Below are positions 18,886 to 27,933 of a DNA stretch of 64,000 bases, piece after piece. Made by a program: the position numbers and the translations under genes. The notes under the pieces were generated by a model, which was not told the origin of the DNA, did not search any database, and saw only the letters and a program-made list of their open reading frames with translations. This stretch comes from JACKIC01 sp964543795 (GTDB lineage: Bacteria; Planctomycetota; UBA1135; UBA2386): positions 1-64,000 of the forward strand of contig CAZIZN010000017.1 in NCBI GenBank assembly GCA_964543795.1, given 5' to 3'. Each line of letters starts with the position of its first letter. Position 1 is the stretch's first letter.

Positions 18886-20853
18886 ATGCGAAACGACACC
18901 GTGACGTTCGGCGGCCGCGTGCTGCACCTCACCGAGGATCAGGACCTGCTGAAGGCCCAGCTCTACGAGGGCAGGAACCTGACCTGGGATCCCGCGCGGA
19001 AGCTGATCGACAACATCTCGACCGACGAACTGACGCCCGGCTGGGTCTGCTACTACTACGACGAGACGCTGGCGCGCTACTGCCTCGTCGGTCTGCGCGG
19101 CGGCAACGTCAAGCAGGACGCGATCAAGAACGGCGGCTTTCAGGTGATCGTCTCGGGCGTCAGCAAGGGCTGCGGCAGTTCGCGCGAGACCGCGCCCTAC
19201 AGCGAACTCGAGGCCGGCGTCCGGCTCGTGATCGCGAAGAACATCGAGAAGATCTACGGCCAGAACTGCCAGAACATCGGGCTGCTCACGTCGACCGACT
19301 TCTCGCTGCTGCCGCGCATCGAGCGCGGCGAGGCGATCCCGATCGAGGAGTTCACCAAGGGCCTGGATCCGATCGCCGCCGAGATCGTGCGGCACGGCGG
19401 CCTGTTCGCCTACAACCAGGCGCGCCTTGCCGGCCGGACTTCGCCCCCCGCGGTGACGACGGCGCAGAGGCCGATGACGCTCTGCGAGAAGATCATCGCG
19501 CAGCGCGCGATCGCCGACGCCCGGACGGGGCGGCTCGGCGTGCCGGCCGTGCAGCCCGGCGACGCGCTGTTCGTGCGCACCGACGTGCGCTTCAGCCACG
19601 AGTACGTGACGCCGATGGCCGAGGCGTTGTTCAAGCTCGGGCTCGGCAAGGACGCGAAGGTCACCGATCCGCAGTCGGTGTTCGCGTTCCGCGACCACCT
19701 GACGTTCCTCGACCGCATCATGCCCGAGGCGCACGTGAAGATGGGCCTGCGGGAGCAGGCCGCGTCGCTCGCGACCGTGCAGGAAGCGTTCACGAAGAAG
19801 CAGGGCGTCAAGCTCTACGGCGAGGTCGTGCGCGGCGGCAAGACGGTCGGCAGCGAGGGCATCTGCCACAACATCGTCCTCGAGGACATCGCCGAGCCCG
19901 GCCAGCTCGTGATCGGCACCGACAGCCACACCTGCATGGCGGGCGCGATCGGCTGCTTCGCGTTCGGCGTCGGCTCGACCGACATGGCGAACAGCTGGTT
20001 CACCAAGGACGTGCGCGTCAAGGTGCCCGAATCCGTGCGCGTGCACCTGCGCGGCGAACTGCGGCCGGGCGTGTGCGCGAAGGACGTGATGCTGCACCTG
20101 CTCAGCGACGAGTTCTTCAAGACCGGCGCCGGCATCGGCAAGGTGCTCGAGTTCACGGGCCCCGGCACGATGGCGCTGCCGCTCGACGAGCGCGCGACGT
20201 TGACCAACATGGCCGTCGAGGCGGGCGGCTTCACGGGCATCATCGAAGCCGACGACGTCGTGGTGGACTACATCGCGACGCAGCGCGGCACCGACCGGGA
20301 GCGGCTCGTGGCGCAGATCGTGCGCGCCGACCCGGGGGCCAGCTACTGCAAGTCGTTCGACATCGACCTGGCCCGGGTCGAGCCGACCGTCGCCACGCCC
20401 GGCGATCCGCGCAACGGCATGACGCTGGCGCGGCTGCGCAAGGACAAGGGCGAGGTCGCGGTGCACATCGCCTACGGCGGCTCGTGCACGGGCGGCAAGA
20501 AGGCCGACATGGACATGTACGCGGAGGTCGTGAAACGGGCGCTCGACAAGGGCCGTACGCTGCGCGCGAAGACCTACATCCAGTTCGGCAGCCAGCGCAT
20601 CCGCGACTACGCGCAGACGATGGGCTACGTGAGCCTGTTCGAGGGCGCGGGCATCGAACTGATCGATCCGAGCTGCGGCGCCTGCATCAAGGCGGGACCG
20701 GGCGTGTCCTTCACGGCCGACGAGGTCACGGTGTCGGCGATCAACCGCAACTTCCCCGGCCGTTCGGGTCCGGGGCAGGTCTACCTCGCAAGTCCGTTCG
20801 TGGTCGCCGCCAGCGCGTTCCTGGGTTACGTGGGCGGGCCGGACGAGCTGTAG
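18886..20853 (+). CDS. Aconitase-family hydratase with swivel domain first
   Basis: 655 residues. Residues ~1-200 are the swivel (LeuD-like) domain with S-K-G-C-G-S-S-R-E-T-A; ~205-655 are the [4Fe-4S] domains 1-3, with G-T-D-S-H-T-C350 and C597-G-A-C600 supplying the cluster ligands. Canonical AcnA has the swivel last; AcnB has it before domains 1-3 but after a HEAT-like domain that is missing here. It resembles fused LeuD-LeuC. It may therefore act on citrate, homocitrate or isopropylmalate. Linkage with thiolase and nearby citrate synthase favours aconitase (inference). The G-G-C-G-A-G-G-A-G stretch before the ATG is a good ribosome-binding site. Confidence 0.85.
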   Translation: MRNDTVTFGGRVLHLTEDQDLLKAQLYEGRNLTWDPARKLIDNISTDELTPGWVCYYYDETLARYCLVGLRGGNVKQDAIKNGGFQVIVSGVSKGCGSSRETAPYSELEAGVRLVIAKNIEKIYGQNCQNIGLLTSTDFSLLPRIERGEAIPIEEFTKGLDPIAAEIVRHGGLFAYNQARLAGRTSPPAVTTAQRPMTLCEKIIAQRAIADARTGRLGVPAVQPGDALFVRTDVRFSHEYVTPMAEALFKLGLGKDAKVTDPQSVFAFRDHLTFLDRIMPEAHVKMGLREQAASLATVQEAFTKKQGVKLYGEVVRGGKTVGSEGICHNIVLEDIAEPGQLVIGTDSHTCMAGAIGCFAFGVGSTDMANSWFTKDVRVKVPESVRVHLRGELRPGVCAKDVMLHLLSDEFFKTGAGIGKVLEFTGPGTMALPLDERATLTNMAVEAGGFTGIIEADDVVVDYIATQRGTDRERLVAQIVRADPGASYCKSFDIDLARVEPTVATPGDPRNGMTLARLRKDKGEVAVHIAYGGSCTGGKKADMDMYAEVVKRALDKGRTLRAKTYIQFGSQRIRDYAQTMGYVSLFEGAGIELIDPSCGACIKAGPGVSFTADEVTVSAINRNFPGRSGPGQVYLASPFVVAASAFLGYVGGPDEL

Positions 20854-20908
20854 GTCGACCGGCGTTCCGGTGGATTGAGCGCACGGAACGGGGGCGGGTT
20901 CTCGCTTC

Positions 20909-20955
20909 CTTCGATGGGCGTCGCCGATCGGCGGCGGGTCCATTCCCCATCGAAG
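20909..20955 (+). other. 10-bp inverted repeat just upstream of a secreted-protein gene
   Basis: CTTCGATGGG (20909-20918) pairs perfectly with CCCATCGAAG (20946-20955). The 27-base loop holds a second palindrome, GCCGATCGGC. The structure ends 11 bases before the ATG at 20967 and 56 bases after the aconitase-family stop. It could be a terminator for the upstream operon or a translation-controlling leader hairpin of the next gene. Confidence 0.5.
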
Positions 20956-20966
20956 CCACGAATCCC

Positions 20967-22037
20967 ATGAACCCCCTCGCCAGCACCCTTTCCCTCGCAG
21001 CGCTCTGCGTCGCCACCGCGGCGCAGTCGACGGCGATCTTTCCCGCGAACTACGCGACCGTCGCCGAAGGTCCGCTCAATTCCGGCAACCTGCCGCTCGC
21101 CTACGGCGTGTCGCGCGTGCAGATCGTCTATGAAGCGGTCGACCTGACGATCCCCTCCGGCAACGTGATCTCGCAGCTTGGCTTCCGCCAGGACGACACG
21201 CTGACCACGATGGACGCCGGCCGCTCGCTCCAGCTCGAGGTGCGAATGGGCTGGACGACGGCGACGGCGGCTACCTTGGCGTCGAACTTCGACAACAACT
21301 ACGCAGCGCCGCCGACGACGGTCTTCGGACCGGCCCTGTTCACGCTGCCGAACCTGCGCGACGCCGCGAACCCGCTGCCGAACGGTCAGTTCTTCATCAC
21401 GCTGACGACGCCGTTCCCCTACGTGCCCAACGGCAACAACCTCGTCGTCGAGTACCGCGTACAGGGCACGTCGGCCGGCGGCGCGGCCTTCAGCTACCGG
21501 CTCGATCGCGCCGACTTCGTCTCGCCGGTGACCCAGGGGCCCGCGGGCTGCCCGCACTCGACGTCGCAGACGCCGTCGTTGGCCACCTCGGGACTGCGTC
21601 CGGGCCAGACGCTGCAGATGTCCCTCACGCGCGGCCCGGCGAACTCGTTCGCCTTGCTGCTGGTGAGCCCGGGCAACACGCTCGTGTCGCCGTTCAGCCT
21701 GCAGCCGTTCGCGGGCGGCATCAGCCCCTCCTGCACGGGGCAGGTCCCACTCGCCGGGCTGATCACGCTGTCCGGCCTGACGAGCGGGTCCGGCAGCCGC
21801 TCGTGGAGCTGGAGCATCCCGAACAACGCCGCGTGGAACGGGTTCCCGTGGGCTGCGCAGGCGGCCATCCTCGACTTCTTCTCGCCCGGCGGCGTCGTCG
21901 TCTCGAACGGCGTCGACGTCGTGCTCGGCACGCCGCCGCGCACGTCGATCCTGTATGCCTCGGGGCCGCCCGCAAACGTCACCTCGGGCAGCGTGAGCCG
22001 GAACTACGCGCCCGTCGCGTTCTTCGTGCACCAGTGA
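20967..22037 (+). CDS. Secreted protein with shared C-terminal beta domain
   Basis: 356 residues, signal peptide about 1-19 (ending A-T-A-A-Q). The middle is a beta-rich region without a recognised family. The last ~110 residues (from F-A-L-L-L-V-S-P-G through W-S-W-S-I-P-N-N-A-A-W-N-G-F-P-W-A-A-Q-A) show the pattern found at the C-termini of several other exported proteins here. No catalytic motif is visible. The ATG at 20967 precedes the signal peptide and follows the 10-bp hairpin. Function unknown. Confidence 0.75.
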   Translation: MNPLASTLSLAALCVATAAQSTAIFPANYATVAEGPLNSGNLPLAYGVSRVQIVYEAVDLTIPSGNVISQLGFRQDDTLTTMDAGRSLQLEVRMGWTTATAATLASNFDNNYAAPPTTVFGPALFTLPNLRDAANPLPNGQFFITLTTPFPYVPNGNNLVVEYRVQGTSAGGAAFSYRLDRADFVSPVTQGPAGCPHSTSQTPSLATSGLRPGQTLQMSLTRGPANSFALLLVSPGNTLVSPFSLQPFAGGISPSCTGQVPLAGLITLSGLTSGSGSRSWSWSIPNNAAWNGFPWAAQAAILDFFSPGGVVVSNGVDVVLGTPPRTSILYASGPPANVTSGSVSRNYAPVAFFVHQ

Positions 22038-22119
22038 TCGCGCGCGGTCGGCCGGGCCCGCCGCAGCCGCCGGCCCGACGCAGTTCCGCCGGTAGCCCGG
22101 GCGCCGGGTCGTCGCTGGT

Positions 22120-22599
22120 CTAGCGGGCCGCAGCGCCCGGATCGCCGCGGGCGGCGCGCACCGCCGCCGCCGCGCTGAGCAACGCCACACCGGCGATCGC
22201 CGCGTGGAAGCCCAGCGTCCACTCGGCGCTGACGCCGTGCAGCAGGCCGGGGCCGGCGAGCCACTCGGCGCCGAGGGTCAGCAGCGCCGCCGCCGCGAGC
22301 ACGAGGCTGCCGGGGCGCGTGGCCTGCGCCGTCGTGGGGGTGCGTGTCTCGGCCAGCGTCAGCAGCGCGATCAAGAGGCTCGTACAAAGACACGTGAATC
22401 CCGCCGAAGTCCGCCAGCCCGGCGGTCCGGATCCCGGCGCACTGCTCCAGAGCTGCGCCATGCGCAGCGCGATCCACGGCAGCAGCGTGCTGGCGGCCAC
22501 GACGGCGGCGCTCGCGAGCACGACGCGACGCACGCCGCACCCGTCTGGCGGCGGCGGCGGTACGGGAGCGGGCGTGGGAGCGAAAGGGAGGACGAGCAT
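22120..22599 (-). CDS. Hypothetical four-helix membrane protein
   Basis: 159 residues with about four hydrophobic segments (roughly 25-45, 67-83, 95-115 and 128-147) after a proline-rich N-terminus. No family is recognised. Its ATG lies four bases after the stop of the lipoprotein gene upstream, so the two are an operon. Confidence 0.65.
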   Translation of the reverse strand: MLVLPFAPTPAPVPPPPPDGCGVRRVVLASAAVVAASTLLPWIALRMAQLWSSAPGSGPPGWRTSAGFTCLCTSLLIALLTLAETRTPTTAQATRPGSLVLAAAALLTLGAEWLAGPGLLHGVSAEWTLGFHAAIAGVALLSAAAAVRAARGDPGAAAR

Positions 22600-22603
22600 C
22601 GGC

Positions 22604-23071
22604 TCAGCGGCGCGGCTCGGGGATCACGTGGCGGTCGTCGCCCTGCACCCGTTCCTGCTGCCGGCGGTCGAACCCGGCATCGGCTGCGGCGACGGCCGCC
22701 AGCTCGGCCGCGGAGGGACGATACTCGACGCTGACCTCGGTGATCACCGGGGTCAGGATCCAGGTGAGCGGCGGTACACCGTACCAGTAGTTCTCCGCCG
22801 TGGTCTGGAAGACGCGCACGCGGTCGCTGCCGTGCTCGGCGATCGACAGCGTCGACTCGTCGATCATCTCGTCGATCGTCGTGCTGCCGAGGACGGGCAG
22901 GATCACGCCGACGTTGAGCCCGATGTTGGTGGTGGTGCGTACGAAGACGGGTTCGCCGTCGGGGCCGGTGCGGCCGTTCCAGCGCGTGGCCGTGCTGTGC
23001 AGGGAACAACCGGTGGCAACGAGGGCGAGCGCCGCCGCGGCGGCGGGACGGAGGATGGAAGGGACGTGCAT
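22604..23071 (-). CDS. Hypothetical lipoprotein
   Basis: 155 residues. The N-terminus is a lipoprotein signal with V-A-T-G-C-S. The mature part contains an N-I-G-L-N-V-G-V-I-L-P-V-L-G stretch and a W-Y-G-V-P-P-L-T-W-I-L-T-P-V-I-T-E-V segment, and ends in a charged tail. No family is recognised. It is the first gene of a two-gene operon with the small membrane protein and diverges from the gene at 23145. Confidence 0.7.
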   Translation of the reverse strand: MHVPSILRPAAAAALALVATGCSLHSTATRWNGRTGPDGEPVFVRTTTNIGLNVGVILPVLGSTTIDEMIDESTLSIAEHGSDRVRVFQTTAENYWYGVPPLTWILTPVITEVSVEYRPSAAELAAVAAADAGFDRRQQERVQGDDRHVIPEPRR

Positions 23072-23144
23072 GCCAGAACCTTCGGCGCCGGCAACCCGCA
23101 CGGCCACAGCTCGGGCCCGGCGGCGGCCGAAAGAGCGTGGCAGC

Positions 23145-23939
23145 ATGAGCACGGATGACGACTGGAAGCCCTTGCCCGAGGCTGCGCCCTGGCAGCATCC
23201 GGGGGAAGGCGTCGAGACGCCGCCGCGCGGCCGCACCGCACCCGAGACGCGACCGGCGGGACTGTCGGCCCGCGAGTCCGAACGGCTGTTCGCGGAGCTG
23301 CAGCGCCGCGTCGCCGCTTCGCCGCGCGCGAACAACCTCGTCGCCGACCTCGCGCGCCGCGACCTCGCGCGGCTGCCGCCACCGAGCGCGGCCGCGGTAC
23401 TGCCGCCGGCGCCCGCACCACGGCCGGCGCCCGCACCACGGGACGATGGCGTGGCCGACGAGTCGCTGCCGCCCGACGAAGACGCCGCCTGGTTCGCAGG
23501 TCTGCCAGAGGCCGAGCAGCAGCGCCTGCGCGGCGTGTGGGCCGCGCGTGAAGAGCGGCTCCGCCTCGATGCGCCGTGGCACCGCCGCGAACAGAACCGC
23601 CGCTCGGTGAGCGCCCTGCTCACGTTCGCCGCCGTCGGCGTGCTCGGCGGCGCCTCGATCTGGCTGGCGCTGGGCGCGGGTGTCCTGTGCGCGGTCTGGT
23701 GGCGACACCTGCGGCCGAGCCGCACGGTCTACCCGGTGACCGCCGTCACGTGCTTCTTCGTCGTGCACGCGACGTCCGCCGCGGTGCGCGGTGCGGTGTC
23801 GCCGGCGATCGTCTTCGACTCGCTGCTCTTGACCGCTCTGGCCGCGCTCGTCGGCTTCCAGGGCGAGATCCGCAGTTCGGGCGGCTTCGTGGACTCGGCG
23901 CCGCCGGCACCGCCCGCGGTACCGCCGTCGGCGCCGTAG
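23145..23939 (+). CDS. Hypothetical protein, cytoplasmic domain plus membrane helices
   Basis: 264 residues. A polar N-terminal half (~150 residues) with an Ala/Pro-rich stretch is followed by two to three hydrophobic segments between ~160 and ~240 and a Pro-rich tail. No catalytic motif or family is recognised. A GCCGTAG ending at its TAG stop can pair with CTACGGC at the stop of the convergent gene at 24047, but the loop is over 100 bases. Confidence 0.65.
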   Translation: MSTDDDWKPLPEAAPWQHPGEGVETPPRGRTAPETRPAGLSARESERLFAELQRRVAASPRANNLVADLARRDLARLPPPSAAAVLPPAPAPRPAPAPRDDGVADESLPPDEDAAWFAGLPEAEQQRLRGVWAAREERLRLDAPWHRREQNRRSVSALLTFAAVGVLGGASIWLALGAGVLCAVWWRHLRPSRTVYPVTAVTCFFVVHATSAAVRGAVSPAIVFDSLLLTALAALVGFQGEIRSSGGFVDSAPPAPPAVPPSAP

Positions 23940-24046
23940 TGCGGGCCACCCGGTACGGGCCACCCGGGCGCGACCTGCAGGCCGCACGCGGTCGGTTCCG
24001 GCCGTCGGCTCCGTCCGGCGCACGCCGGCCGCAGCGCCGGGCGCCG

Positions 24047-25195
24047 CTACGGCACGACGATGCGCACGGCCTGCCGTTCGCCCGCCCGCAGCAGCACGGG
24101 TTCCTCGTGCGCCGGACGGTCCGGGCGCCGCACCACGACCACGTAGCTGCCCGCGGCGACGGGCATCTCGGGCGACGCGGCGCCGACGCCGGGCAGCACG
24201 TCGAGCCCGCGGAACAGTTCGCCCTGCTGTCGTACGAGCCACTGCCGCGGGACCTCGGGGCCGCCGGGCAGTCGCAGCGAGAGCCCGATCGGCGGCGCGC
24301 CGGGCACGAGCAGCGCGCCGGTTGCGTCGACGATCTCGAACTCGGGTATGCAGCCGGCTTCGAGCACGACGTCCTCGACGAAGCCGTTGCTGCCCGTCAG
24401 CAGGAAGCGGCGCTCGAACGGCAGGAACGGCAGCAGCGTGCCGTCGGCGGCGACCGCGAGCACGCGCACGGCGTAGTGGCCGGGTGCCAGCGTCGGCAGC
24501 GTGTAGCGACCGTCGGTCGAGGCGTTGCGTCGCGACCACAGCGGCCGGCTCCCTCGCCATGCGTCGGGGTCGGCGGCCGGAACGACGAACGCCTCGACGC
24601 GCACGTTCGCGATCGGCTGCAGCGCCGCATCGTGCACCAGCAGCGCGATGCCGGCAGCGGTCGCGGCCCGGGTCAGGGTCACGCGCACCTCGACGGGCGC
24701 CGTCGTCGCCGTCGGCACGGTGAACCCGTCGTCGACGGCCGGCTCGTATCCCTCCGCCTCCACCAGCAGCCTGCCGCGCAGCCCGGCGGGCCAATCGACC
24801 GCGCACGGCCCCTGCCGGCTCCAGGCTTCGACGCGACCGCCCGCGTGCGCGAGGCGGGCGGTCCACGCCGGGATCGGCTCGAGCGTCGTGGCATCGATCG
24901 GCAGGAGCCGCAGGTGCGTGCCGACGTGTGCGGGGGGGTGCGCCGCATCCGGTGCGTCGCCGTCGCGCGACGGCGGCGCTGCCGCCGCGCCGACGGCCGG
25001 TTCCGGCGCCGCCGGCGAGGCGTCGAGTCGCCGTTCGCCGCGCTCGGCGGCCGCCGGGGTGCGTTCGGCGGGTGCCCGGCTCTCTTCGTACGCGGGCGGC
25101 GGGGTCGCCTCGGACTGGCGCGTGGACCACAGCACGATGCCGAGACCGACGAGCAGCAGGAGGCCGAGCACCGCAGCGATGCGCATCGACGGCAT
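24047..25195 (-). CDS. Membrane-anchored carboxypeptidase-regulatory-like protein
   Basis: 382 residues. A single N-terminal membrane helix (about 5-24) is followed by a low-complexity Ala/Pro/Glu linker to ~95, then beta-sandwich regions of the carboxypeptidase-regulatory type with G-R-Y-T-L-P-T-L-A-P-G-H-Y-A-V-R-V and A-A-G-S-Y-V-V-V-V. Such domains are binding or structural modules. Two larger proteins of the same design lie at 57580-61848. The ligand is unknown. Confidence 0.75.
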   Translation of the reverse strand: MPSMRIAAVLGLLLLVGLGIVLWSTRQSEATPPPAYEESRAPAERTPAAAERGERRLDASPAAPEPAVGAAAAPPSRDGDAPDAAHPPAHVGTHLRLLPIDATTLEPIPAWTARLAHAGGRVEAWSRQGPCAVDWPAGLRGRLLVEAEGYEPAVDDGFTVPTATTAPVEVRVTLTRAATAAGIALLVHDAALQPIANVRVEAFVVPAADPDAWRGSRPLWSRRNASTDGRYTLPTLAPGHYAVRVLAVAADGTLLPFLPFERRFLLTGSNGFVEDVVLEAGCIPEFEIVDATGALLVPGAPPIGLSLRLPGGPEVPRQWLVRQQGELFRGLDVLPGVGAASPEMPVAAGSYVVVVRRPDRPAHEEPVLLRAGERQAVRIVVP

Positions 25196-25219
25196 CGTGC
25201 CGCCGCACCCGGCTGCGCG

Positions 25220-26440
25220 CTAGCTGCGCAGCCAGAGCCAGCCGGCGGCGAGGGCCAGCGTCGCGAGGGCGATCGGCACGCCGGTGCGAAGGTGCTCCGC
25301 CGTCCAGCTGCGCCCGGCGGGGGCGATGCCGAGCCGGCCGGCGATCTCGACGACGATGAGGTTGGCGATCGAGCCGACGAGCAGCAGGTTGCCGGCGAGC
25401 GTCGTCGCCAGCGCCAGGATCGCGCCCGCTTGCGGGTGCGTCGCTTCGGGCAGCAGCAGCATCGTCAGGGGAACGTTCGAGATCAGGTTCGAACCCAGCA
25501 CCGAGACGCCGAACAGCACCGCGGGTTCGGCGCAGTCGAGGCCGGCTGCACGCATGGCTCCGAACCCCGCCGCCGCGTGGCCGGCGGCGCGGAACGCGTC
25601 GTTGACGACGAACAGCCCCGCGAACAGGACCAGCAGCTGCCAGTCGACGAGCGCCATCATGTCGCGCGAGTGCAGGCGCCGGGACAGAAGCAGCACGCCC
25701 GCGGCGAGGAGCGCGAGCACCTCGTGCGGCAGCGACGAGCCACAGAGCGCGACCAGCAGCGCCAGCAGCACGGCGAGCCCCTTCCTGGTCTGCCAGCGAT
25801 CGAACGGCCGGTCCGGCGGCGCCTCGGCGGCGACCGTGCGCAGGAACGCGCCGCGGTAGCGCCGCGCGAGGATCCACCACGTCGCGAAGAGGCCGAGCAG
25901 TGCTGGCGGGCCACCGTCGAGCAGGTACGGCGCGAACGGCAGTTCGAGCGCCTGGCCGATCAGCAGGTTCTGCGGATTGCCGATCAACGTCGCCGCCGAG
26001 CCGACGTTCGCGGCCGCCGCCAGGCCGAGCAGGAACGGCACCGGGTCGAGTCGGCGGCGCTGGCACACGTCGATCAGCACCGGCGCGATCGCGAGACAGA
26101 CGACGTCGTTGGTGAGCAGCGCGGCGAGTCCGCCGACCGTGAACACGAGTTCGAACAGCAGCCGCTCGGGCGACGTCGGCCGCGCGGCGAGCCAGCGCGT
26201 CACCGCCGTGTAGAAGCCCCCCAGACGCAGCTGCGCCGAAACGACCATGAGGCCGAGCAGCAGCCCGAGCGTGCCGACGTCGACGGCGCGCCAGGCGGCT
26301 TCGCTCGTGGTCGCGCCGCCGGCGACGAGCGCGATCGCGCCGAGCAGCGCACCGCCGGTGCGGTCCACCATGAGGCCGGGCACCCGACCGAGCAGCATGA
26401 CGGCGTAGACGCAGACGAAGACGGTGAGCGGCAGGTCCAA
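25220..26440 (-). CDS. ArsB/NhaD-superfamily anion or sodium permease
   Basis: 406 residues, almost entirely hydrophobic, with about ten to twelve membrane segments. The internal pair L-L-T-N-D-V-V-C-L-A-I-A-P with N-V-G-S-A-A-T-L-I-G-N-P-Q-N, and later L-G-S-N-L-I-S-N-V-P-L-T with L-V-G-S-I-A-N-L-I-V, is the inverted-repeat signature of ArsB/SLC13-type transporters. The substrate cannot be read. The likely start is a TTG at 26440, 12 bases after hisN; no ATG fits before the first helix. Confidence 0.85.
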   Translation of the reverse strand: MDLPLTVFVCVYAVMLLGRVPGLMVDRTGGALLGAIALVAGGATTSEAAWRAVDVGTLGLLLGLMVVSAQLRLGGFYTAVTRWLAARPTSPERLLFELVFTVGGLAALLTNDVVCLAIAPVLIDVCQRRRLDPVPFLLGLAAAANVGSAATLIGNPQNLLIGQALELPFAPYLLDGGPPALLGLFATWWILARRYRGAFLRTVAAEAPPDRPFDRWQTRKGLAVLLALLVALCGSSLPHEVLALLAAGVLLLSRRLHSRDMMALVDWQLLVLFAGLFVVNDAFRAAGHAAAGFGAMRAAGLDCAEPAVLFGVSVLGSNLISNVPLTMLLLPEATHPQAGAILALATTLAGNLLLVGSIANLIVVEIAGRLGIAPAGRSWTAEHLRTGVPIALATLALAAGWLWLRS

Positions 26441-26452
26441 GCCCGCGGCACG

Positions 26453-27241
26453 CTACGACGGGCCCGATGCGGAGGAAAGCAGCGTGCGGGCGGCGGCAGC
26501 CAGCTCGTCGCAACTCGCCGCGATCGCGGAGCCGTCGCTGCCCAGGCGCAGTTCGGCGCCGCTGCCGTCGGTGAGCACGCCGCCGGCTTCGCGCACGATC
26601 GGCACGAGCGCGCACCAGTCGTGCGGTGCCAGGCCGCGATCGACGACGAGGTCGGCGCCGCCCATCGCCACGAAGGCGTAGGCGAGGCAGTCGGCGCCGT
26701 AGCTGGTCCATTGCACCGACCGGCGCAGCCGTTGGTGGCCCGCGTCGAGCAACAGCGCGTCGGGCGTCGTGCAGTAGAGCACCGCGCCGGCCAGCTGGCG
26801 CGGCGGTCGCACGCGGATCGGCCGGTCGTCGTGGAACGCGCCGAGTCCCTGCGCCGCCGACCAGCGTTCGCCGAGGCCGGCCGCATCGAGCACGCCGACG
26901 ACGGGTCGGCCGCGGTGCAGCAGACCGATCAGCGTGCCGAACAGCGGATTGCCGCTCGCGAACGCCTTGGTGCCGTCGATCGGATCGAGCACCCAGACGA
27001 ACTCGGCGTCGGGTCGATCGGCGCCTTCCTCCTCGCCGAGCACGCCGTGATCGGGGTGTGCTGCGGCGATGCGCAGGCGCAGCGCGCGTTCGATCTCCCG
27101 GTCGGCGGCGGTGACCGGCGTGCGGTCGGATTTCGCCTCGACGCTCGCGAGCCCTCGGAAATGCCGTCGCGCGATCGGCCGGGCGACGTCGGCGAGAGAC
27201 CGGGCGAACGCGAGCAGCGGTTGCAGGTCGGGCGCGGTCAT
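26453..27241 (-). CDS. hisN: Inositol-monophosphatase-family enzyme, probable histidinol-phosphatase HisN
   Basis: 262 residues. The metal sites G-E-E-E and D-P-I-D-G-T-K-A-F, and the W-C-A-L-V-P-I-V-R-E-A-G-G block, are all present. The pattern D-x-x-x-P-V-T-x-A-D-R-E-I-E near residue 40 and the W-C-A-L rather than W-D-x-A-A block match the HisN type that dephosphorylates histidinol phosphate in histidine synthesis. Other IMPase-family substrates are possible. It is 9 bases downstream of the phosphatase lipoprotein gene and upstream of the permease on the same strand. Confidence 0.85.
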   Translation of the reverse strand: MTAPDLQPLLAFARSLADVARPIARRHFRGLASVEAKSDRTPVTAADREIERALRLRIAAAHPDHGVLGEEEGADRPDAEFVWVLDPIDGTKAFASGNPLFGTLIGLLHRGRPVVGVLDAAGLGERWSAAQGLGAFHDDRPIRVRPPRQLAGAVLYCTTPDALLLDAGHQRLRRSVQWTSYGADCLAYAFVAMGGADLVVDRGLAPHDWCALVPIVREAGGVLTDGSGAELRLGSDGSAIAASCDELAAAARTLLSSASGPS

Positions 27242-27250
27242 GCCGCAGTG

Positions 27251-27832
27251 TTAGCGGGCCGCCGGTCCCGACTCAACCGGCGCGAACAGGCCCGTGTAGA
27301 CCTGCTCGACCCACCGGGGAAAGCTCAGTTCGCCGGCGTGCGGCGCGTAGCGGTCGAGCACTTCGATCATCGCTTCGGTGCCGAGCATGCCGAAGTAGCC
27401 GTGGGGGATCAGCTCCAGTTCACGCCGCGCGCGCGCGAGGTCGCCGGTGTCGTGCAGCACGACCAGGGCGCTGGCGAGGCCCGTGCGGTCGACGCCGGCC
27501 CTGCAGTGCAGCAGCAGCGGGCGCTCGGCGTTCGCCGCGACATCCCACAGCGCGAGCAGCGTCGCCGGGGAAGGCTGCCGCTTGGCCGACATCGGGATGT
27601 GGCGGAAGGCGGCGTCGGCGGCGTCGGTGGCGCGCGCCGACGCGGCTGCCCCTTCGCCGCCGCGCAGACAGACGACCGTGCGGATGCCGAGCGCGTCGAT
27701 GGTGCGGGCCAGGTCGTCCTCGCCGGGCTGCGGCGAGCGGTAGACGTCGATCGCGACCTGGCGGAAGCCCGTGCACGCCGTCGCGAACAGGAAGAGGAGG
27801 AGGAGCGGCAGCGGTCGCAGGGTCGGATTCAT
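27251..27832 (-). CDS. Dual-specificity/tyrosine phosphatase-like lipoprotein
   Basis: 193 residues. A lipoprotein signal (F-A-T-A-C-T-G) leads into a tyrosine-phosphatase-fold domain. The P-loop H-C110-R-A-G-V-D-R116-T-G is complete, and Y-R-S-P-Q-P near residue 33 is typical of bacterial DSP-like proteins. Being exported and lipid-anchored, it probably acts on small phosphorylated compounds or envelope molecules rather than cytoplasmic phosphotyrosine (inference). Upstream starts exist in frame, but only the ATG at 27832 gives a normal signal peptide. Confidence 0.85.
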   Translation of the reverse strand: MNPTLRPLPLLLLFLFATACTGFRQVAIDVYRSPQPGEDDLARTIDALGIRTVVCLRGGEGAAASARATDAADAAFRHIPMSAKRQPSPATLLALWDVAANAERPLLLHCRAGVDRTGLASALVVLHDTGDLARARRELELIPHGYFGMLGTEAMIEVLDRYAPHAGELSFPRWVEQVYTGLFAPVESGPAAR

Positions 27833-27933
27833 CTCGTCGTGTTCGGCGATGCGGTCGTGGGAGCGCATCGAAGTGTAGACCATGCGCCCGCGCCCTGCCG
27901 GGTCGGGCGGTCGCCGGGTCGGGCCGCCGTGCC

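Noticed and set aside
25483..25494. tRNA T-loop-like GGTTCGAACCC sequence
   Set aside because: It lies inside the permease gene and no acceptor or anticodon stem can be built around it. No tRNA or rRNA gene was recognised anywhere in the window.
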